Assembly: GCA_019550975.1 (NCBI GenBank)
Contig: SDWH01000012.1
Location: forward strand, 1 to 64,000
From: Bacteroidales bacterium SW299
Lineage (GTDB): Bacteria; Bacteroidota; Bacteroidia; Bacteroidales; Bacteroidaceae
Direction of reading: 5' to 3'
Length of the DNA stretch: 64,000 nucleotides
In this document: positions 10,655 through 20,474 of the stretch, in pieces
Layout: each line of letters begins with the position of its first letter
Numbering within the stretch: the first letter of the stretch is position 1
The notes under the pieces: generated by a model
What the model saw: only the letters and a program-made list of their open reading frames with translations
Databases searched by the model: none
What the model was told of the DNA's origin: nothing
Position numbers and translations under genes: made by a program

Positions 10655-12838
10655 TCAATTTGCCATTTCAGAAATGAACTTGATGCGAACCAGACGGATT
10701 TCATCTTCCGTGTAGTCATCGCCCAGTTCCTCCATCGCATCATCAATATTGTCGGTCGTAGATTCCTTGAAATAATCATAAATGTCCTGCATATGGTCTT
10801 CGTCCATGATTTCATTCAAGAAATAATCGATGTTGAGCTTGGTTCCCGAATAAACAATCGCTTCAATTTCATCAAGCAGTTCGCTGAACTCAATACCCTT
10901 AGCAACAGCAATATCGTCAAGCGCCACCTTACGGTCGATACTTTGAATGATTGAAACCTTCAGTTTCGACTTGTTGGCAACCGTACGCACGCGCAAATCT
11001 TCCGGTCGGTCGATTTCATTCTCCTCGCAATGTTTCTTTATCAGGTCGCAGAACTCCTGTCCATAGCGTTTTGCCTTTCCGGCTCCAACTCCCGGGATAT
11101 TCTGCAACTCCTCCAATGTAACAGGATAAATTGTAGCCATGGCCTCCAACGAAGGATCCTGGAAAATCACATAAGGAGGAACATCCAGTTTTTTCGACAT
11201 CTTCTTGCGCAGATCTTTCAGCATTGCATACAGAACCGGATCAACGGCACACGAAGCTCCGCTCCTCATCGGAGTTTCTTCCGCTTCCTCTTCATCAAAA
11301 TCCGTATCTTCCACAATCTTGAACGATTTCGGCTTCTTCAAGAACTTGTGTCCTTCGGAAGTAACCTTCAGCAGGCCATAGTTCTCTACATCTTTCTTCA
11401 AGTACCCGGCAATCAAAGCCTGACGGATTACAGCATTCCACAGCCTGTCCTCCTCGCCCATTCCGGCACCGAAAATCTCCAGATCCTCATGTTTATGGGC
11501 AAGCACTTCCGACGTTTCCTTACCCAACAATATATCAAGAATATACTCTTGTTTAAAATTCTCTTTTACAGCGATGATCGTTTCTATCACCGTACATAAT
11601 GCATCCTGAGCCTCCACTTGTTTCTTAGGATTTAAACAGTTATCACAATTTCCACAATTGTCTTCGGTATATTCTTCTCCGAAATAATGCAACAATATCT
11701 TTCTGCGGCAAACGGACGACTCAGCATAAGCTGCCGTTTCCTGCAATAGCTGACGTCCGATTTCCTGCTCAGATACCGGCTTCCCTTGCATGAATTTCTC
11801 CAGCTTCTGCAAATCTTTATTCGAATAGAACGTGATGCACTGGCCTTCTCCCCCGTCGCGTCCGGCTCGTCCGGTTTCCTGATAATATCCTTCCAGGCTC
11901 TTAGGGACATCGTAATGAATCACGAAACGCACATCCGGCTTATCAATCCCCATGCCAAACGCGATGGTAGCCACAATCACATCTATGTCTTCTTTCAAGA
12001 ACGCATCTTGATTGGCATTCCGTGTGGCAGAATCCATCCCCGCATGATACGGGCGCGCCTTGATTCCGTTCGCCTGCAAAATCTCAGCCAGTTCCTCAAC
12101 CTTTTTCCTGCTCAGACAGTAGATAATCCCCGATTTACCTTCGTTGTGTTTGATGAACTTCACGATATCAGCATCCACATTGTTCGTCTTGGCCCTCACT
12201 TCATAATACAAGTTCGGACGGTTAAACGACGATTTGAACTCAGCCGCCTCCATCATCCCCAAGTTCTTCTGGATATCCATCTTCACTTTCGGAGTAGCGG
12301 TTGCCGTAAGCGCAATGATCGGAGCCTTTCCGATTTCATCAATAATTGGACGTATACGCCGGTATTCCGGACGGAAATCATGCCCCCATTCAGAAATGCA
12401 GTGCGCCTCGTCTACAGCATAGAAAGAAATTTTCACTTGCCTCAAAAACTCAACGTTATCTTCTTTTGTCAACGATTCAGGAGCCACATAAAGCAGCTTG
12501 GTCTTGCCGGCAAGAATATCCGACTTCACCTGTTCAATCGCAGACTTTGTCAGTGAAGAATTGATGAAATGCGCCACGCCATCTTCTTCGCTGAAGTTGC
12601 GCATCGCATCCACCTGATTCTTCATCAAGGCAATTAGCGGAGAAATAACAATCGCAGTACCTTCCATCAGCAGGGAGGGAAGCTGGTAGCAGAGGGACTT
12701 GCCTCCGCCCGTAGGCATCAATACAAAAGTATCTTTCCCGGATAACAAATTCCGGATAATCGCTTCCTGATTACCTTTGAAGGTATCAAAGCCAAAATAT
12801 TTCTTCAGTTGCTCTGTCAAATTGATATTTTCCGTCAT
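10655..12838 (-). CDS. recQ: ATP-dependent DNA helicase RecQ
   Basis: A 727-residue superfamily 2 helicase. Motif I is MPTGGGKSLCYQ, motif II is DEAHCISEWGHDFRPEY, and motif VI contains QETGRAGRDG. A four-cysteine zinc-binding RecQ-C region follows (CRRKILLHYF ... CGNCDNC), then a winged helix and an HRDC domain (LRKKMSKKLDVPPYVIFQD). It is about 120 residues longer than E. coli RecQ because of an acidic C-terminal extension after the HRDC domain. It is a stand-alone gene between clpX and guaB on the same strand. Confidence 0.96.
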   Translation of the reverse strand: MTENINLTEQLKKYFGFDTFKGNQEAIIRNLLSGKDTFVLMPTGGGKSLCYQLPSLLMEGTAIVISPLIALMKNQVDAMRNFSEEDGVAHFINSSLTKSAIEQVKSDILAGKTKLLYVAPESLTKEDNVEFLRQVKISFYAVDEAHCISEWGHDFRPEYRRIRPIIDEIGKAPIIALTATATPKVKMDIQKNLGMMEAAEFKSSFNRPNLYYEVRAKTNNVDADIVKFIKHNEGKSGIIYCLSRKKVEELAEILQANGIKARPYHAGMDSATRNANQDAFLKEDIDVIVATIAFGMGIDKPDVRFVIHYDVPKSLEGYYQETGRAGRDGGEGQCITFYSNKDLQKLEKFMQGKPVSEQEIGRQLLQETAAYAESSVCRRKILLHYFGEEYTEDNCGNCDNCLNPKKQVEAQDALCTVIETIIAVKENFKQEYILDILLGKETSEVLAHKHEDLEIFGAGMGEEDRLWNAVIRQALIAGYLKKDVENYGLLKVTSEGHKFLKKPKSFKIVEDTDFDEEEAEETPMRSGASCAVDPVLYAMLKDLRKKMSKKLDVPPYVIFQDPSLEAMATIYPVTLEELQNIPGVGAGKAKRYGQEFCDLIKKHCEENEIDRPEDLRVRTVANKSKLKVSIIQSIDRKVALDDIAVAKGIEFSELLDEIEAIVYSGTKLNIDYFLNEIMDEDHMQDIYDYFKESTTDNIDDAMEELGDDYTEDEIRLVRIKFISEMAN

Positions 12839-12972
12839 TGTCCTCAGATTTAATGTATAATTCCCGTTGAAATTTTCTGTCTATAAAGTTATAAACAACT
12901 TTTCATATCATGCAAGAATTTCGGCGAATATTTTTCTCCAAAGACTTCTCTTCACAAAAAACACTCACTTTT

Positions 12973-14220
12973 TCACGCCACCTGCAACCTTGACAGATTC
13001 GCTTTCCCCATCTGTTCTTTTGCATAGTCAAGCGTCACCACCAGACGGTCGGTCTTCTGAGATGGAATCTCGAACATCATATCCATCATGATGGTTTCTA
13101 CTATCGAACGCAGTCCCCGGGCACCCAGCTTGTATTCCATAGCCTTGTCAACGATATACTCGAACACTTCAGGCTCAAACTCCAGCTTGACCCCATCCAT
13201 TTCGAACAGTTTGACGTACTGCTTGATGATGGAGTTTTTAGGCTCGGTCAGAATACTTCGCAAAGCCTTGCGGTCCAAAGGATTCAGATAAGTAAGCACC
13301 GGCAAGCGGCCGATAATTTCGGGAATAAGCCCGAACGACTTCAGATCTTGCGGCGCAATATACTGCATCAAGTTGCTCCTGTCTATCTTAACCTGCTCCT
13401 TTGCGGCATTATAGCCTACGACATTCGTATTCAGGCGCTGGGCGATTTTCCGTTCGATTCCGTCAAAAGCTCCGCCGCAAATAAACAGAATGTTTTTCGT
13501 ATTCACCGGAATCATCTTCTGGTCGGGATGTTTGCGTCCGCCTTGAGGCGGGACATTGACCACAGACCCTTCGAGCAGTTTCAACAAGCCCTGCTGAACG
13601 CCTTCCCCGCTCACATCGCGAGTGATGGAAGGATTATCTCCCTTACGCGCTATCTTGTCGATTTCATCAATGAACACGATGCCCCGCTCGGCTTCGGCAA
13701 CGTTATAGTCTGCCACCTGAAGCAAACGAGTAAGGATGCTTTCGATATCTTCTCCGACATAACCCGCTTCGGTGAGCACAGTGGCATCAACAATGGTAAA
13801 CGGCACATGAAGCAGCTTCGCTATCGTACGGGCAAGCAAAGTCTTCCCCGTACCGGTGCTTCCCACCATAATGATGTTCGACTTCTCTATCTCCACATCC
13901 GCCTCATCTTTCGGCTGAAGCAGACGCTTGTAATGATTGTAGACAGCAACCGACAGATAACGCTTTGCATCATCCTGTCCAATGACATACTGGTCAAGAA
14001 AATCCTTTATATCTTTCGGTTTCGGCAGTTCGCTCATATCCAGTTCACCGGCAGGCTTGTTCTTCGCCTGAAGCGTTTCCTGAACAATCTCATGCGCCTG
14101 TTCCGCACAGCTGTCACAGATGCAGCCATTGATTCCCGTTATCAGAAATCCGACTTCGTTTTCCGTACGGCCGCAAAAATTGCATCTTCTTTTTGTTCTT
14201 GAACTTTTATTATCTTCCAA
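12973..14220 (-). CDS. clpX: ClpXP protease unfoldase subunit ClpX
   Basis: A 415-residue AAA+ unfoldase that feeds tagged proteins into ClpP. It has an N-terminal four-cysteine zinc-binding domain (CNFCGRTE ... CICDSC), Walker A GSTGTGKT, Walker B VFIDEID, and the pore loop AGYVGED. Length is normal. It starts 12 bases after the clpP stop, the usual clpP-clpX order, and both follow trigger factor on the same strand. Confidence 0.97.
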   Translation of the reverse strand: MEDNKSSRTKRRCNFCGRTENEVGFLITGINGCICDSCAEQAHEIVQETLQAKNKPAGELDMSELPKPKDIKDFLDQYVIGQDDAKRYLSVAVYNHYKRLLQPKDEADVEIEKSNIIMVGSTGTGKTLLARTIAKLLHVPFTIVDATVLTEAGYVGEDIESILTRLLQVADYNVAEAERGIVFIDEIDKIARKGDNPSITRDVSGEGVQQGLLKLLEGSVVNVPPQGGRKHPDQKMIPVNTKNILFICGGAFDGIERKIAQRLNTNVVGYNAAKEQVKIDRSNLMQYIAPQDLKSFGLIPEIIGRLPVLTYLNPLDRKALRSILTEPKNSIIKQYVKLFEMDGVKLEFEPEVFEYIVDKAMEYKLGARGLRSIVETIMMDMMFEIPSQKTDRLVVTLDYAKEQMGKANLSRLQVA

Positions 14221-14232
14221 TTTGTCTTGTTT

Positions 14233-14928
14233 TTATTTCGTTATATCTTGTTGTGCTGCTTCAGGTTTGCGCGAAAGCACCTCATCAATCATCCCGTAAT
14301 CCTTCGCCTCCTGGGCCGTCATCCAATAGTCACGGTCGGAATCCGCCCAAACCTTGTCAAAAGGCGTATGCGAATGGTCGGCGATGATCGTATAAAGTTC
14401 CTTCTTCAGTTTCTGTATTTCACGGGCTGTAATCTCGATGTCTGAAGCCTGTCCCTGCGCTCCGCCCATCGGCTGGTGAATCATCACGCGCGAGTGCGTC
14501 AGAGCCGAACGCTTGCCTTCCTTTCCCGCCACCAACAATACAGCCGCCATAGAAGCCGCCATGCCTGTACAGATTGTAGCCACATCGCTGCTGATAAACT
14601 GCATCGTGTCGTAGATGCCCAATCCCGCATACACAGATCCTCCCGGCGAATTGATGTAAATCGAGATATCTTTTCCTGAATCTACAGAATCCAGATAAAG
14701 CAGCTGTGCCTGAAGCGTGTTTGCCGTATAGTCGTCAATAGGCGTTCCGAGGAAGATGATACGGTCCATCATCAGCCGGGAGAACACATCCAGCTGAGTC
14801 ACGTTCAACTGACGCTCTTCCAGAATATACGGGTTCAGATAGCCCGCCTGCGACTTGATCACATCGTCAAGCACCATGCTGTTCATGCCCAAATGCTTGG
14901 TAGCATATTTTCTAAAATCATCCATCAT
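14233..14928 (-). CDS. clpP: ATP-dependent Clp protease proteolytic subunit
   Basis: A serine peptidase of about 231 residues forming the barrel of ClpXP. The nucleophile lies in GMAASMAAVLL and the histidine in HQPMGGAQGQASD; the aspartate follows about 50 residues later in the usual spacing. A second ATG three bases inside (14925) is an equally good start. It carries a longer N-terminal segment than E. coli ClpP, as in other Bacteroides sequences. Confidence 0.96.
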   Translation of the reverse strand: MMDDFRKYATKHLGMNSMVLDDVIKSQAGYLNPYILEERQLNVTQLDVFSRLMMDRIIFLGTPIDDYTANTLQAQLLYLDSVDSGKDISIYINSPGGSVYAGLGIYDTMQFISSDVATICTGMAASMAAVLLVAGKEGKRSALTHSRVMIHQPMGGAQGQASDIEITAREIQKLKKELYTIIADHSHTPFDKVWADSDRDYWMTAQEAKDYGMIDEVLSRKPEAAQQDITK

Positions 14929-14991
14929 ATCTTATAAAGATTAAAGTCACACAATGAAAAGGAGGCCTTCAATCCCCCTCTCTCCCGACTA

Positions 14992-15000
14992 ACAAAAGTA
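14992..15000 (-). promoter_or_regulatory. -7 promoter box for clpP-clpX
   Basis: TACTTTTGT on the minus strand fits TAnnTTTG and lies 64 bases before the clpP start, so clpPX can be transcribed apart from tig. Confidence 0.55.
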
Positions 15001-15090
15001 CAAAACACTTCCGTCTTGTGGAAGAAGTCCGATTAAAAGCCCCCTTTTTTAGCAAGTTTTAGCAATTTGCGTCCACCCGCATTTGCTTGT

Positions 15091-16437
15091 TTATTGAAAC
15101 ATCTGATTGAATTCCTCAGCCGAAACAGCTTTGTGATTCAATGTCACCTGTTCTTTCAGAACATTAGCCAGCTTCGTTTCAATCACACGATTTACAAGAG
15201 CCTCTACGCTTTCACGCTTCTTCAGCATTTCCTTAGAATAGTTTTCAAGCAGTTCATCAGGCACATTGATCATTCCATACTGAGCAAACTGAGCGCGGGT
15301 AGCCTCCTTCGCCATATCGCTGATATCGCTCTGTTCAACCTTAATGCTGTTGGCAGCCACCAGCTTTTCTTTAATCAAATGCCATGTCAGCTCTTCGATG
15401 CTCTTGTCGTAGTTCTGAGAAACGAACTCTTCACCTTTGTCTTTGTTATTGTCAAGCATGATGCGCTTCATCAGTTCATCGGCAAATTCCAGTTTGCCAA
15501 CCTTGTTCATCGCATAGTTGCGCACATCGATCAAGAACTTGTAATCGGCGTCGGCAGCAAACTGTCCGGCAATCACTTCCTTAATTTGAGCACGGAATTC
15601 TTCTTCCGTATGTGCCTTGCCTTCTCCCAGCACCTGATCAAACAGCTCCTGGTTCAGGTCGCCCGGAATCATACGCGTAATTTCTTCAATCTGGAAGCTG
15701 AAGTTACCTTTGTGATTTGCAACTTCTTCTTTCTTGACCTTCAGCAAGGAAGCCAGTTCGGCCTCATTGTTGTCGAAGGCAGCCGCAGGGTTGAACACCA
15801 GCACCGTATTCACTTTCACTCCGTTGAAGATAGCCTTCTGCTCATCGTTCTTCATGTAAGAAGGCATCATCACAGCGCCTTCTACCTGAACGCCGCCCTC
15901 TTTTGTATTGCCGTTCTCATCAAGTTCAGCCAACAGACCCTTCAGCAGGTCGTTATCCTGATACTCTTCCACTTTTTCATATTTGGCCGTACGCTGGGTG
16001 TACATCTTCACCTGCTGTTCAACCATTTCATCGGTTACATTGATATCATAATAATCGATGGTATCCTCTTTCGAAAGCGCCAGGTCAAATTCAGGAGCCA
16101 GAGCTATATCGAACGAGAATTCAAAGTTCTCGTCTGTCGCGAAGTTTACGTTGTTTTCCTTCGGCAGCGGAGTTCCCAGCATATTAACCTTGTTGTCACG
16201 GATATATTCGCCCACTTTTTCTTGCAGCAGCTTGTCAACTTCTTCAATCAATACAGAAGTTCCATACTGCTTTTTAATCAGTCCCATCGGAACCATACCT
16301 TTACGGAATCCGGGCATATTCACTCTCTGACGCAGAGTCTTCAGGGATTTGTCAACCTGAGCCTGATAATCAGCTTTTTCAATCTGAGCAGTAAGCACAG
16401 CACTTACTTTGTCAACATTTTGCAATGAAATATTCAT
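15091..16437 (-). CDS. tig: Trigger factor (ribosome-associated chaperone)
   Basis: A 448-residue chaperone that meets nascent chains at the ribosome exit. The N-terminal ribosome-binding domain carries the signature PGFRKGMVPMGLIKKQYG (family motif GFRxGxxP). A central FKBP-like region is recognisable but diverged, and the helical C-terminal domain follows. The tig-clpP-clpX order is the common bacterial arrangement. Confidence 0.93.
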   Translation of the reverse strand: MNISLQNVDKVSAVLTAQIEKADYQAQVDKSLKTLRQRVNMPGFRKGMVPMGLIKKQYGTSVLIEEVDKLLQEKVGEYIRDNKVNMLGTPLPKENNVNFATDENFEFSFDIALAPEFDLALSKEDTIDYYDINVTDEMVEQQVKMYTQRTAKYEKVEEYQDNDLLKGLLAELDENGNTKEGGVQVEGAVMMPSYMKNDEQKAIFNGVKVNTVLVFNPAAAFDNNEAELASLLKVKKEEVANHKGNFSFQIEEITRMIPGDLNQELFDQVLGEGKAHTEEEFRAQIKEVIAGQFAADADYKFLIDVRNYAMNKVGKLEFADELMKRIMLDNNKDKGEEFVSQNYDKSIEELTWHLIKEKLVAANSIKVEQSDISDMAKEATRAQFAQYGMINVPDELLENYSKEMLKKRESVEALVNRVIETKLANVLKEQVTLNHKAVSAEEFNQMFQ

Positions 16438-16489
16438 TTCCGACTTATTTATTTAATTATTAGTTTCTTTTATTTTCTACAAAGCGGTT

Positions 16490-16522
16490 GCAAAAATAAT
16501 GCTTAATCTGGCAATTACCAAA
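16490..16522 (-). promoter_or_regulatory. Full promoter for tig
   Basis: On the minus strand a -33 TTTG (16519-16522) is followed after exactly 20 bases by TATTTTTGC (16490-16498). This is a textbook Bacteroidetes promoter, about 53 bases before the tig ATG. Confidence 0.75.
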
Positions 16523-16588
16523 AAGTCAGGCAAAAAAAAGAAAAACGCACGCTTGCGCATATTTCCTCTGCCCTCTTCAAAAAACGGC

Positions 16589-16612
16589 CGCTCATCTGAA
16601 GAAAGATGAGCG
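16589..16612 (-). terminator. Terminator after the mlaE-mlaF pair
   Basis: A nine-pair stem (CGCTCATCT / AGATGAGCG) with a six-base loop is followed on the minus strand by GCCG and six T. It lies 74 bases past the ABC ATPase stop. Confidence 0.65.
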
Positions 16613-16685
16613 CATGTCTTGCATAAAACGAACGCCCATCCGGAGAGGTTTTTCCGCCCTCCTTTTTCGCGCCGGAAGCATCCCG

Positions 16686-17450
16686 TCATTTGGCCTTGTT
16701 TTCTTCCTGCTTCACCTTCCGCAGCAGGTCGGAAGCAAAAATGAAATTGTTCAACCGCTCGTTGGTTGCATTAAACACGTCATCCTTCGTGCCTTCCCAT
16801 TCTTTCCGGCCTTGATAGATGAACAGAATGCTGTCGCCTATCCCCATCACCGAATTCATGTCATGCGTATTGATAATGGTAGTCATATTATATTCAACCG
16901 TGATGCCATGGATCAAGTCGTCGATAACCAGCGAAGTCTTGGGGTCAAGCCCCGAATTTGGCTCATCGCAAAAAAGATACTTCGGCTGCAAGGCTATGGC
17001 ACGGGCAATCGCCACACGCTTCTGCATGCCTCCGCTGATCTCTCCGGGATATTTATCCTGCGCATCTATCAGGTTCACACGGTCCAGACAAAACCGGGCA
17101 CGCTTCACGCGGTCACGGTAAGTATCCGTTGAAAACATGTCAAGAGGGAACATCACATTTTCCAGCACAGACAACGAGTCGAACAAGGCTGCACTCTGAA
17201 AAATCATCCCCATTTCCCGGCGAAGCGCCTGCTTCTCTTTCTTTCCCATATGAATCAGATCCCGTCCGTCATAAAGCACCTCACCATTTTCAGGTGTAAG
17301 CAGACCGACAATGCATTTCATCAGCACTGTCTTTCCCGAACCGCTTTGACCGATTATCAGGTTAGTCTTTCCATCATCGAAAGAGAAATCGATGTCGTCA
17401 AGAACCGTACGTCCCTCAAACGACTTGCATATAGAATTCAGTTGTATCAT
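16686..17450 (-). CDS. ABC transporter ATPase, MlaF-like
   Basis: A 254-residue ATPase for an MCE-type lipid transporter. Walker A is GQSGSGKT, the signature is ISGGMQKRVAIARA and Walker B is YLFCDEPNSGLDP; the sequence resembles MlaF, which acts in phospholipid traffic between the two membranes. Its start overlaps the permease stop by four bases, so the two are translationally coupled. No MlaD-like MCE protein gene is next to it. Confidence 0.87.
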   Translation of the reverse strand: MIQLNSICKSFEGRTVLDDIDFSFDDGKTNLIIGQSGSGKTVLMKCIVGLLTPENGEVLYDGRDLIHMGKKEKQALRREMGMIFQSAALFDSLSVLENVMFPLDMFSTDTYRDRVKRARFCLDRVNLIDAQDKYPGEISGGMQKRVAIARAIALQPKYLFCDEPNSGLDPKTSLVIDDLIHGITVEYNMTTIINTHDMNSVMGIGDSILFIYQGRKEWEGTKDDVFNATNERLNNFIFASDLLRKVKQEENKAK

Positions 17451-18190
17451 CCCATTAACAATTGTGTAAGTATCAAATCAGAAAACAATATCAGCACACT
17501 GCTTGACACCACCGAGTCTGTGCTGGCCTTTCCCACCGCAATAGAGCCTCCTTCAACCGTGTAGCCGAAATAGGCCGACACACTGGCTATGATGAAAGCA
17601 AAGAAAAGTGATTTGATAAACCCGCACCAGATATACCATTCCACAAAGCAATATTGCAAACCGTACTGCAAGTCAGTCGCATTCATTATTCCGGCAAACC
17701 ACGCCGTACAGAAGGCACCGATAATTCCGGCAAATATGCTGAATGTAACCAGCAGCGGGATAATGGTCATCAGGCCGAGTATCTTGGGAAGTATCAGGTA
17801 AGAGGCCGAATTGATCCCCATTATCTCCAGTGCGTCAATCTGCTGGGTAACGCGCATTGTCCCGATTTCGGAAGCAATGTTCGACCCCACCTTTCCCGCA
17901 AGGATCAAACACATGATAGAAGACGAAAACTCCAGCAGCAGAATTTCTCGCGTGGTATATCCCACCACGAATCGGGGCATCCACGGACTCTCGATATTCA
18001 GCTTGATCTGAATGCAGATTACCGCTCCGATAAAAAATGAGATCAGAAGGACAATGCCGATGGAATTGATTCCAAGCTGCACCATCTCATTGACATATTG
18101 CTTGAAATACATTCGGAAACGCTCCGGACGAGAAAAAACCCGGCTCATCAGCACAAGATATTTTCCAAAGTTCGTAATAGGCTTTACCAT
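17447..18190 (-). CDS. MCE-type ABC permease, MlaE-like
   Basis: A 247-residue integral membrane protein with five or six hydrophobic helices and the MlaE hallmark around GKVGSNIASEIGTMRVTQQIDAL. It is the permease partner of the ATPase that overlaps its end. The ATG at 18190 is chosen over an upstream in-frame TTG at 18214, because the TTG lies inside the -7 promoter box. Divergent from lptB, so two envelope lipid-transport genes share one intergenic region. Confidence 0.87.
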   Translation of the reverse strand: MVKPITNFGKYLVLMSRVFSRPERFRMYFKQYVNEMVQLGINSIGIVLLISFFIGAVICIQIKLNIESPWMPRFVVGYTTREILLLEFSSSIMCLILAGKVGSNIASEIGTMRVTQQIDALEIMGINSASYLILPKILGLMTIIPLLVTFSIFAGIIGAFCTAWFAGIMNATDLQYGLQYCFVEWYIWCGFIKSLFFAFIIASVSAYFGYTVEGGSIAVGKASTDSVVSSSVLILFSDLILTQLLMG

Positions 18191-18210
18191 AAGCTTGAAT
18201 AATATTTGGT

Positions 18211-18219
18211 ACAAAAGTA
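18211..18219 (-). promoter_or_regulatory. -7 promoter box for the MlaE-like gene
   Basis: TACTTTTGT on the minus strand, 20 bases before the ATG at 18190. It decides the start codon, since transcription would begin after the alternative TTG. Confidence 0.65.
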
Positions 18220-18293
18220 CGCTTTTTTAGCTATATTATAATAAAAGATAAGACGAAATTCTACCGAACGACCATATAACCCAATAATTTTAC

Positions 18294-18302
18294 TACTTTT
18301 GC
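18294..18302 (+). promoter_or_regulatory. -7 promoter box for lptB
   Basis: TACTTTTGC, an exact consensus box 19 bases before the lptB ATG. It lies 74 bases from the opposite-facing box of the MlaE-like gene. Confidence 0.65.
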
Positions 18303-18321
18303 AGCACTCAACGATTCTATT

Positions 18322-19140
18322 ATGGCAGAGCTAGAGAACCAACCACATACAGCCGAAGCATTCGAACTCCCGACTGACGGACGGATGATATTGCGCACAG
18401 AGAACTTAGTGAAGAAGTACGGCAAACGTACGGTAGTAAGCCACGTGTCGATCAATGTGAAGCAGGGAGAAATCGTAGGCCTGTTAGGCCCCAATGGGGC
18501 AGGAAAAACCACGTCTTTCTATATGACAACCGGACTTATTGTGCCAAACGAAGGGCACATTTATCTGAACGATCAGGACATCACATCCTATCCGGTATAC
18601 AAGCGTGCCCAAATCGGTATCGGCTATTTGGCGCAGGAGGCTTCAGTGTTCCGCAAGATGAGTGTGGAAGACAATATAGCCTCCGTGCTGGAACTGACAA
18701 ACAAAAGCCCGGAGTATCAGAAAGAAAAACTGGAAAGCTTGATCGCTGAATTCCGCCTACAGAAGGTAAGGAAGAATCTGGGCGACCAGCTTTCGGGAGG
18801 CGAACGCCGACGTACGGAAATTGCCCGCTGCCTGGCCATCGACCCTAAATTCATCATGCTTGACGAACCGTTTGCCGGAGTTGACCCAATTGCCGTAGAA
18901 GACATCCAGCACATTGTGTGGCGACTGAAAGACAAGAATATCGGTATCCTGATTACAGACCACAACGTACAGGAAACACTGAGCATCACCGACCGGGCCT
19001 ACCTGCTGTTCGAAGGTAAAATCCTCTTCCAAGGCACGCCCGAAGAACTTGCCGAAAACAAGATTGTACGAGAGAAATACTTGAGCAACAGCTTTGTGCT
19101 GCGAAGGAAGGACTTTCAGGAAAAAGAAATCCGGGAATGA
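18322..19140 (+). CDS. lptB: LPS export ABC transporter ATPase LptB
   Basis: A 272-residue ATPase that powers lipopolysaccharide extraction by LptFG. Walker A is GPNGAGKTT, the signature LSGGERRRTEIAR and Walker B FIMLDEPFAGVDP; the last is diagnostic for LptB. About 25 extra N-terminal residues precede the usual LptB start, but the ATG at 18322 is the only one that fits the promoter. Convergent with the nucleotidyltransferase gene. Confidence 0.94.
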   Translation: MAELENQPHTAEAFELPTDGRMILRTENLVKKYGKRTVVSHVSINVKQGEIVGLLGPNGAGKTTSFYMTTGLIVPNEGHIYLNDQDITSYPVYKRAQIGIGYLAQEASVFRKMSVEDNIASVLELTNKSPEYQKEKLESLIAEFRLQKVRKNLGDQLSGGERRRTEIARCLAIDPKFIMLDEPFAGVDPIAVEDIQHIVWRLKDKNIGILITDHNVQETLSITDRAYLLFEGKILFQGTPEELAENKIVREKYLSNSFVLRRKDFQEKEIRE

Positions 19141-19151
19141 CATTTCCCGGA
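19130..19151 (+). terminator. Hairpin at the lptB end
   Basis: An eight-pair stem (TCCGGGAA / TTCCCGGA) spans the lptB stop codon. It could stop transcription from either side, but no long T run follows. Confidence 0.4.
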
Positions 19152-19172
19152 CTCTTTCTATCTCATCCATTG

Positions 19173-20216
19173 TCAGGAATATTTTTCTCCGAAACGCATT
19201 TCAACGTCGTTCACAAATTTACGGATAGCATTCTGGTCGTCTTTCCTGCAAATAAGAAGCACATTGTCTTTTTCAACCACCAGATACCCTTCAAGATCCT
19301 GTATCACTGCAAGCTTGTCCTTCGGCATCATTATCAGATTGTTCTTGCATCCGTAAAGCATCGTATTGCTGTCGATAACCACATTACGTTCTTCGTCTTT
19401 CGGCAACAAATCGTGAAGAGCACCCCACGTGCCAATATCCGCCCAACCGAAATCACAAAGCTGCACATATACATTGTCTACCTTTTCCATAATACTCGTA
19501 TCGAAAGAACTGTTGGGACATGAGCTGAAATCCGGACGGTCGCATTCCACACGCGGACATATATCCGAAAGCATTTCATGAAAAGCCTTCAATATCGTAT
19601 CAATGTGCCAAATGAAAATCCCTGAGTTCCAAAAAAATTCGTTACCCTGCACAAACACCTCGGCAAACTCCCTTGCCGGCTTTTCGATGAATGTCTTGAT
19701 TTTGCAAAAATCCCCCTCACGCTCTTCAGACACCTGAATGTATCCATATCCCGTTTCCGGATAAGTCGGCTTAATCCCCATCACGATCAATTTACCTGAA
19801 TGTGACGCAAACTCCATACCTTTCAGCACTGCCTGCTTGAATTCCTCCTGCTTGAGCACCATATTATCCGACGGAGCCATTATCACCGTTGCGTCAGGAT
19901 TCATCTTCTGAATGACATGTGATGCATATGCGATGGCCGGAGCCGTATTCCTATGCTCCTCCTCAATAATAAGCTGACTTTCCTTTACCTCGGGAAGCAG
20001 TTCAAGCACAATATCCTTATAATCCTTATAAGTTGAAATATAGATATTTTCCGGAAGAACAATCTGCCTATACCTTTCGTAGGTCTGCTGGATAAGGGTC
20101 TGTCCACTTCCGAAAAAGTCGAGAAACTGCTTGGGCAATGCTTTCCGGCTATACGGCCAGAACCTCCGCCCCGTTCCGCCAGCCATGATAACACAATAAA
20201 AATTATTATTACTCAT
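19173..20216 (-). CDS. manC: Mannose-1-phosphate guanylyltransferase
   Basis: A 347-residue nucleotidyltransferase making GDP-mannose from mannose-1-phosphate and GTP. The N-terminal GTP-binding motif is MAGGTGRRFWPYSRKALPKQF, the FIEKPA signature lies at about residue 175, and the C-terminal region contains the CDFGWADIGTW signature. The ATG at 20216 is preferred: the upstream in-frame extension adds 18 residues that family members lack. GDP-mannose feeds fucose and mannose units of glycans and capsule. Confidence 0.93.
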   Translation of the reverse strand: MSNNNFYCVIMAGGTGRRFWPYSRKALPKQFLDFFGSGQTLIQQTYERYRQIVLPENIYISTYKDYKDIVLELLPEVKESQLIIEEEHRNTAPAIAYASHVIQKMNPDATVIMAPSDNMVLKQEEFKQAVLKGMEFASHSGKLIVMGIKPTYPETGYGYIQVSEEREGDFCKIKTFIEKPAREFAEVFVQGNEFFWNSGIFIWHIDTILKAFHEMLSDICPRVECDRPDFSSCPNSSFDTSIMEKVDNVYVQLCDFGWADIGTWGALHDLLPKDEERNVVIDSNTMLYGCKNNLIMMPKDKLAVIQDLEGYLVVEKDNVLLICRKDDQNAIRKFVNDVEMRFGEKYS

Positions 20217-20334
20217 GGTTAATAATATAATAGCATTAAAGTTTACGCTAAGATAATCTTTTTTCCCCATAAATGCCCCTCAAAAGGATCCAAAATAGTG
20301 TTAGATAAGTTTTTTTGACCATTTTTCGGGAAAA

Positions 20335-20368
20335 CTGTTGCAGGTTCGAAAAAAAGGCGTACCTTTGC
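20335..20368 (+). promoter_or_regulatory. Promoter of tRNA-Leu
   Basis: GTTG (20335-20338), a one-mismatch -33, is followed after 21 bases by an exact -7 box TACCTTTGC (20360-20368), 18 bases before the tRNA. Confidence 0.65.
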
Positions 20369-20386
20369 ACCACAATTCAATGGAAT

Positions 20387-20470
20387 GCCCAGATGGCGGA
20401 ATCGGTAGACGCGCTGGTCTCAAACACCAGTGGAGTAACATCCATCCCGGTTCGACCCCGGGTCTGGGTA
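20387..20470 (+). tRNA. tRNA-Leu (anticodon CAA)
   Basis: An 84-base cloverleaf with a long class II variable arm. Acceptor arms GCCCAGA and TCTGGGT pair (one G-T), the anticodon stem CTGGT/ACCAG encloses loop CTCAAAC giving CAA, and the T-arm reads CCCGG TTCGACC CCGGG. The CCA end is not encoded. Its last 13 bases form the left attachment core of the mobile element, and the tRNA stays intact after integration. Confidence 0.95.
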
Positions 20471-20471
20471 C
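20458..20471 (+). repeat. attL core
   Basis: CCGGGTCTGGGTAC, covering the 3' side of the T-arm and acceptor stem of tRNA-Leu. Identical to 31508-31521. Confidence 0.85.
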
Positions 20472-20474
20472 TTC

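Noticed and set aside
15067..16428. A 453-residue plus-strand frame opposite trigger factor
   Set aside because: It is antisense to a clear tig gene, has unlikely composition and no promoter.
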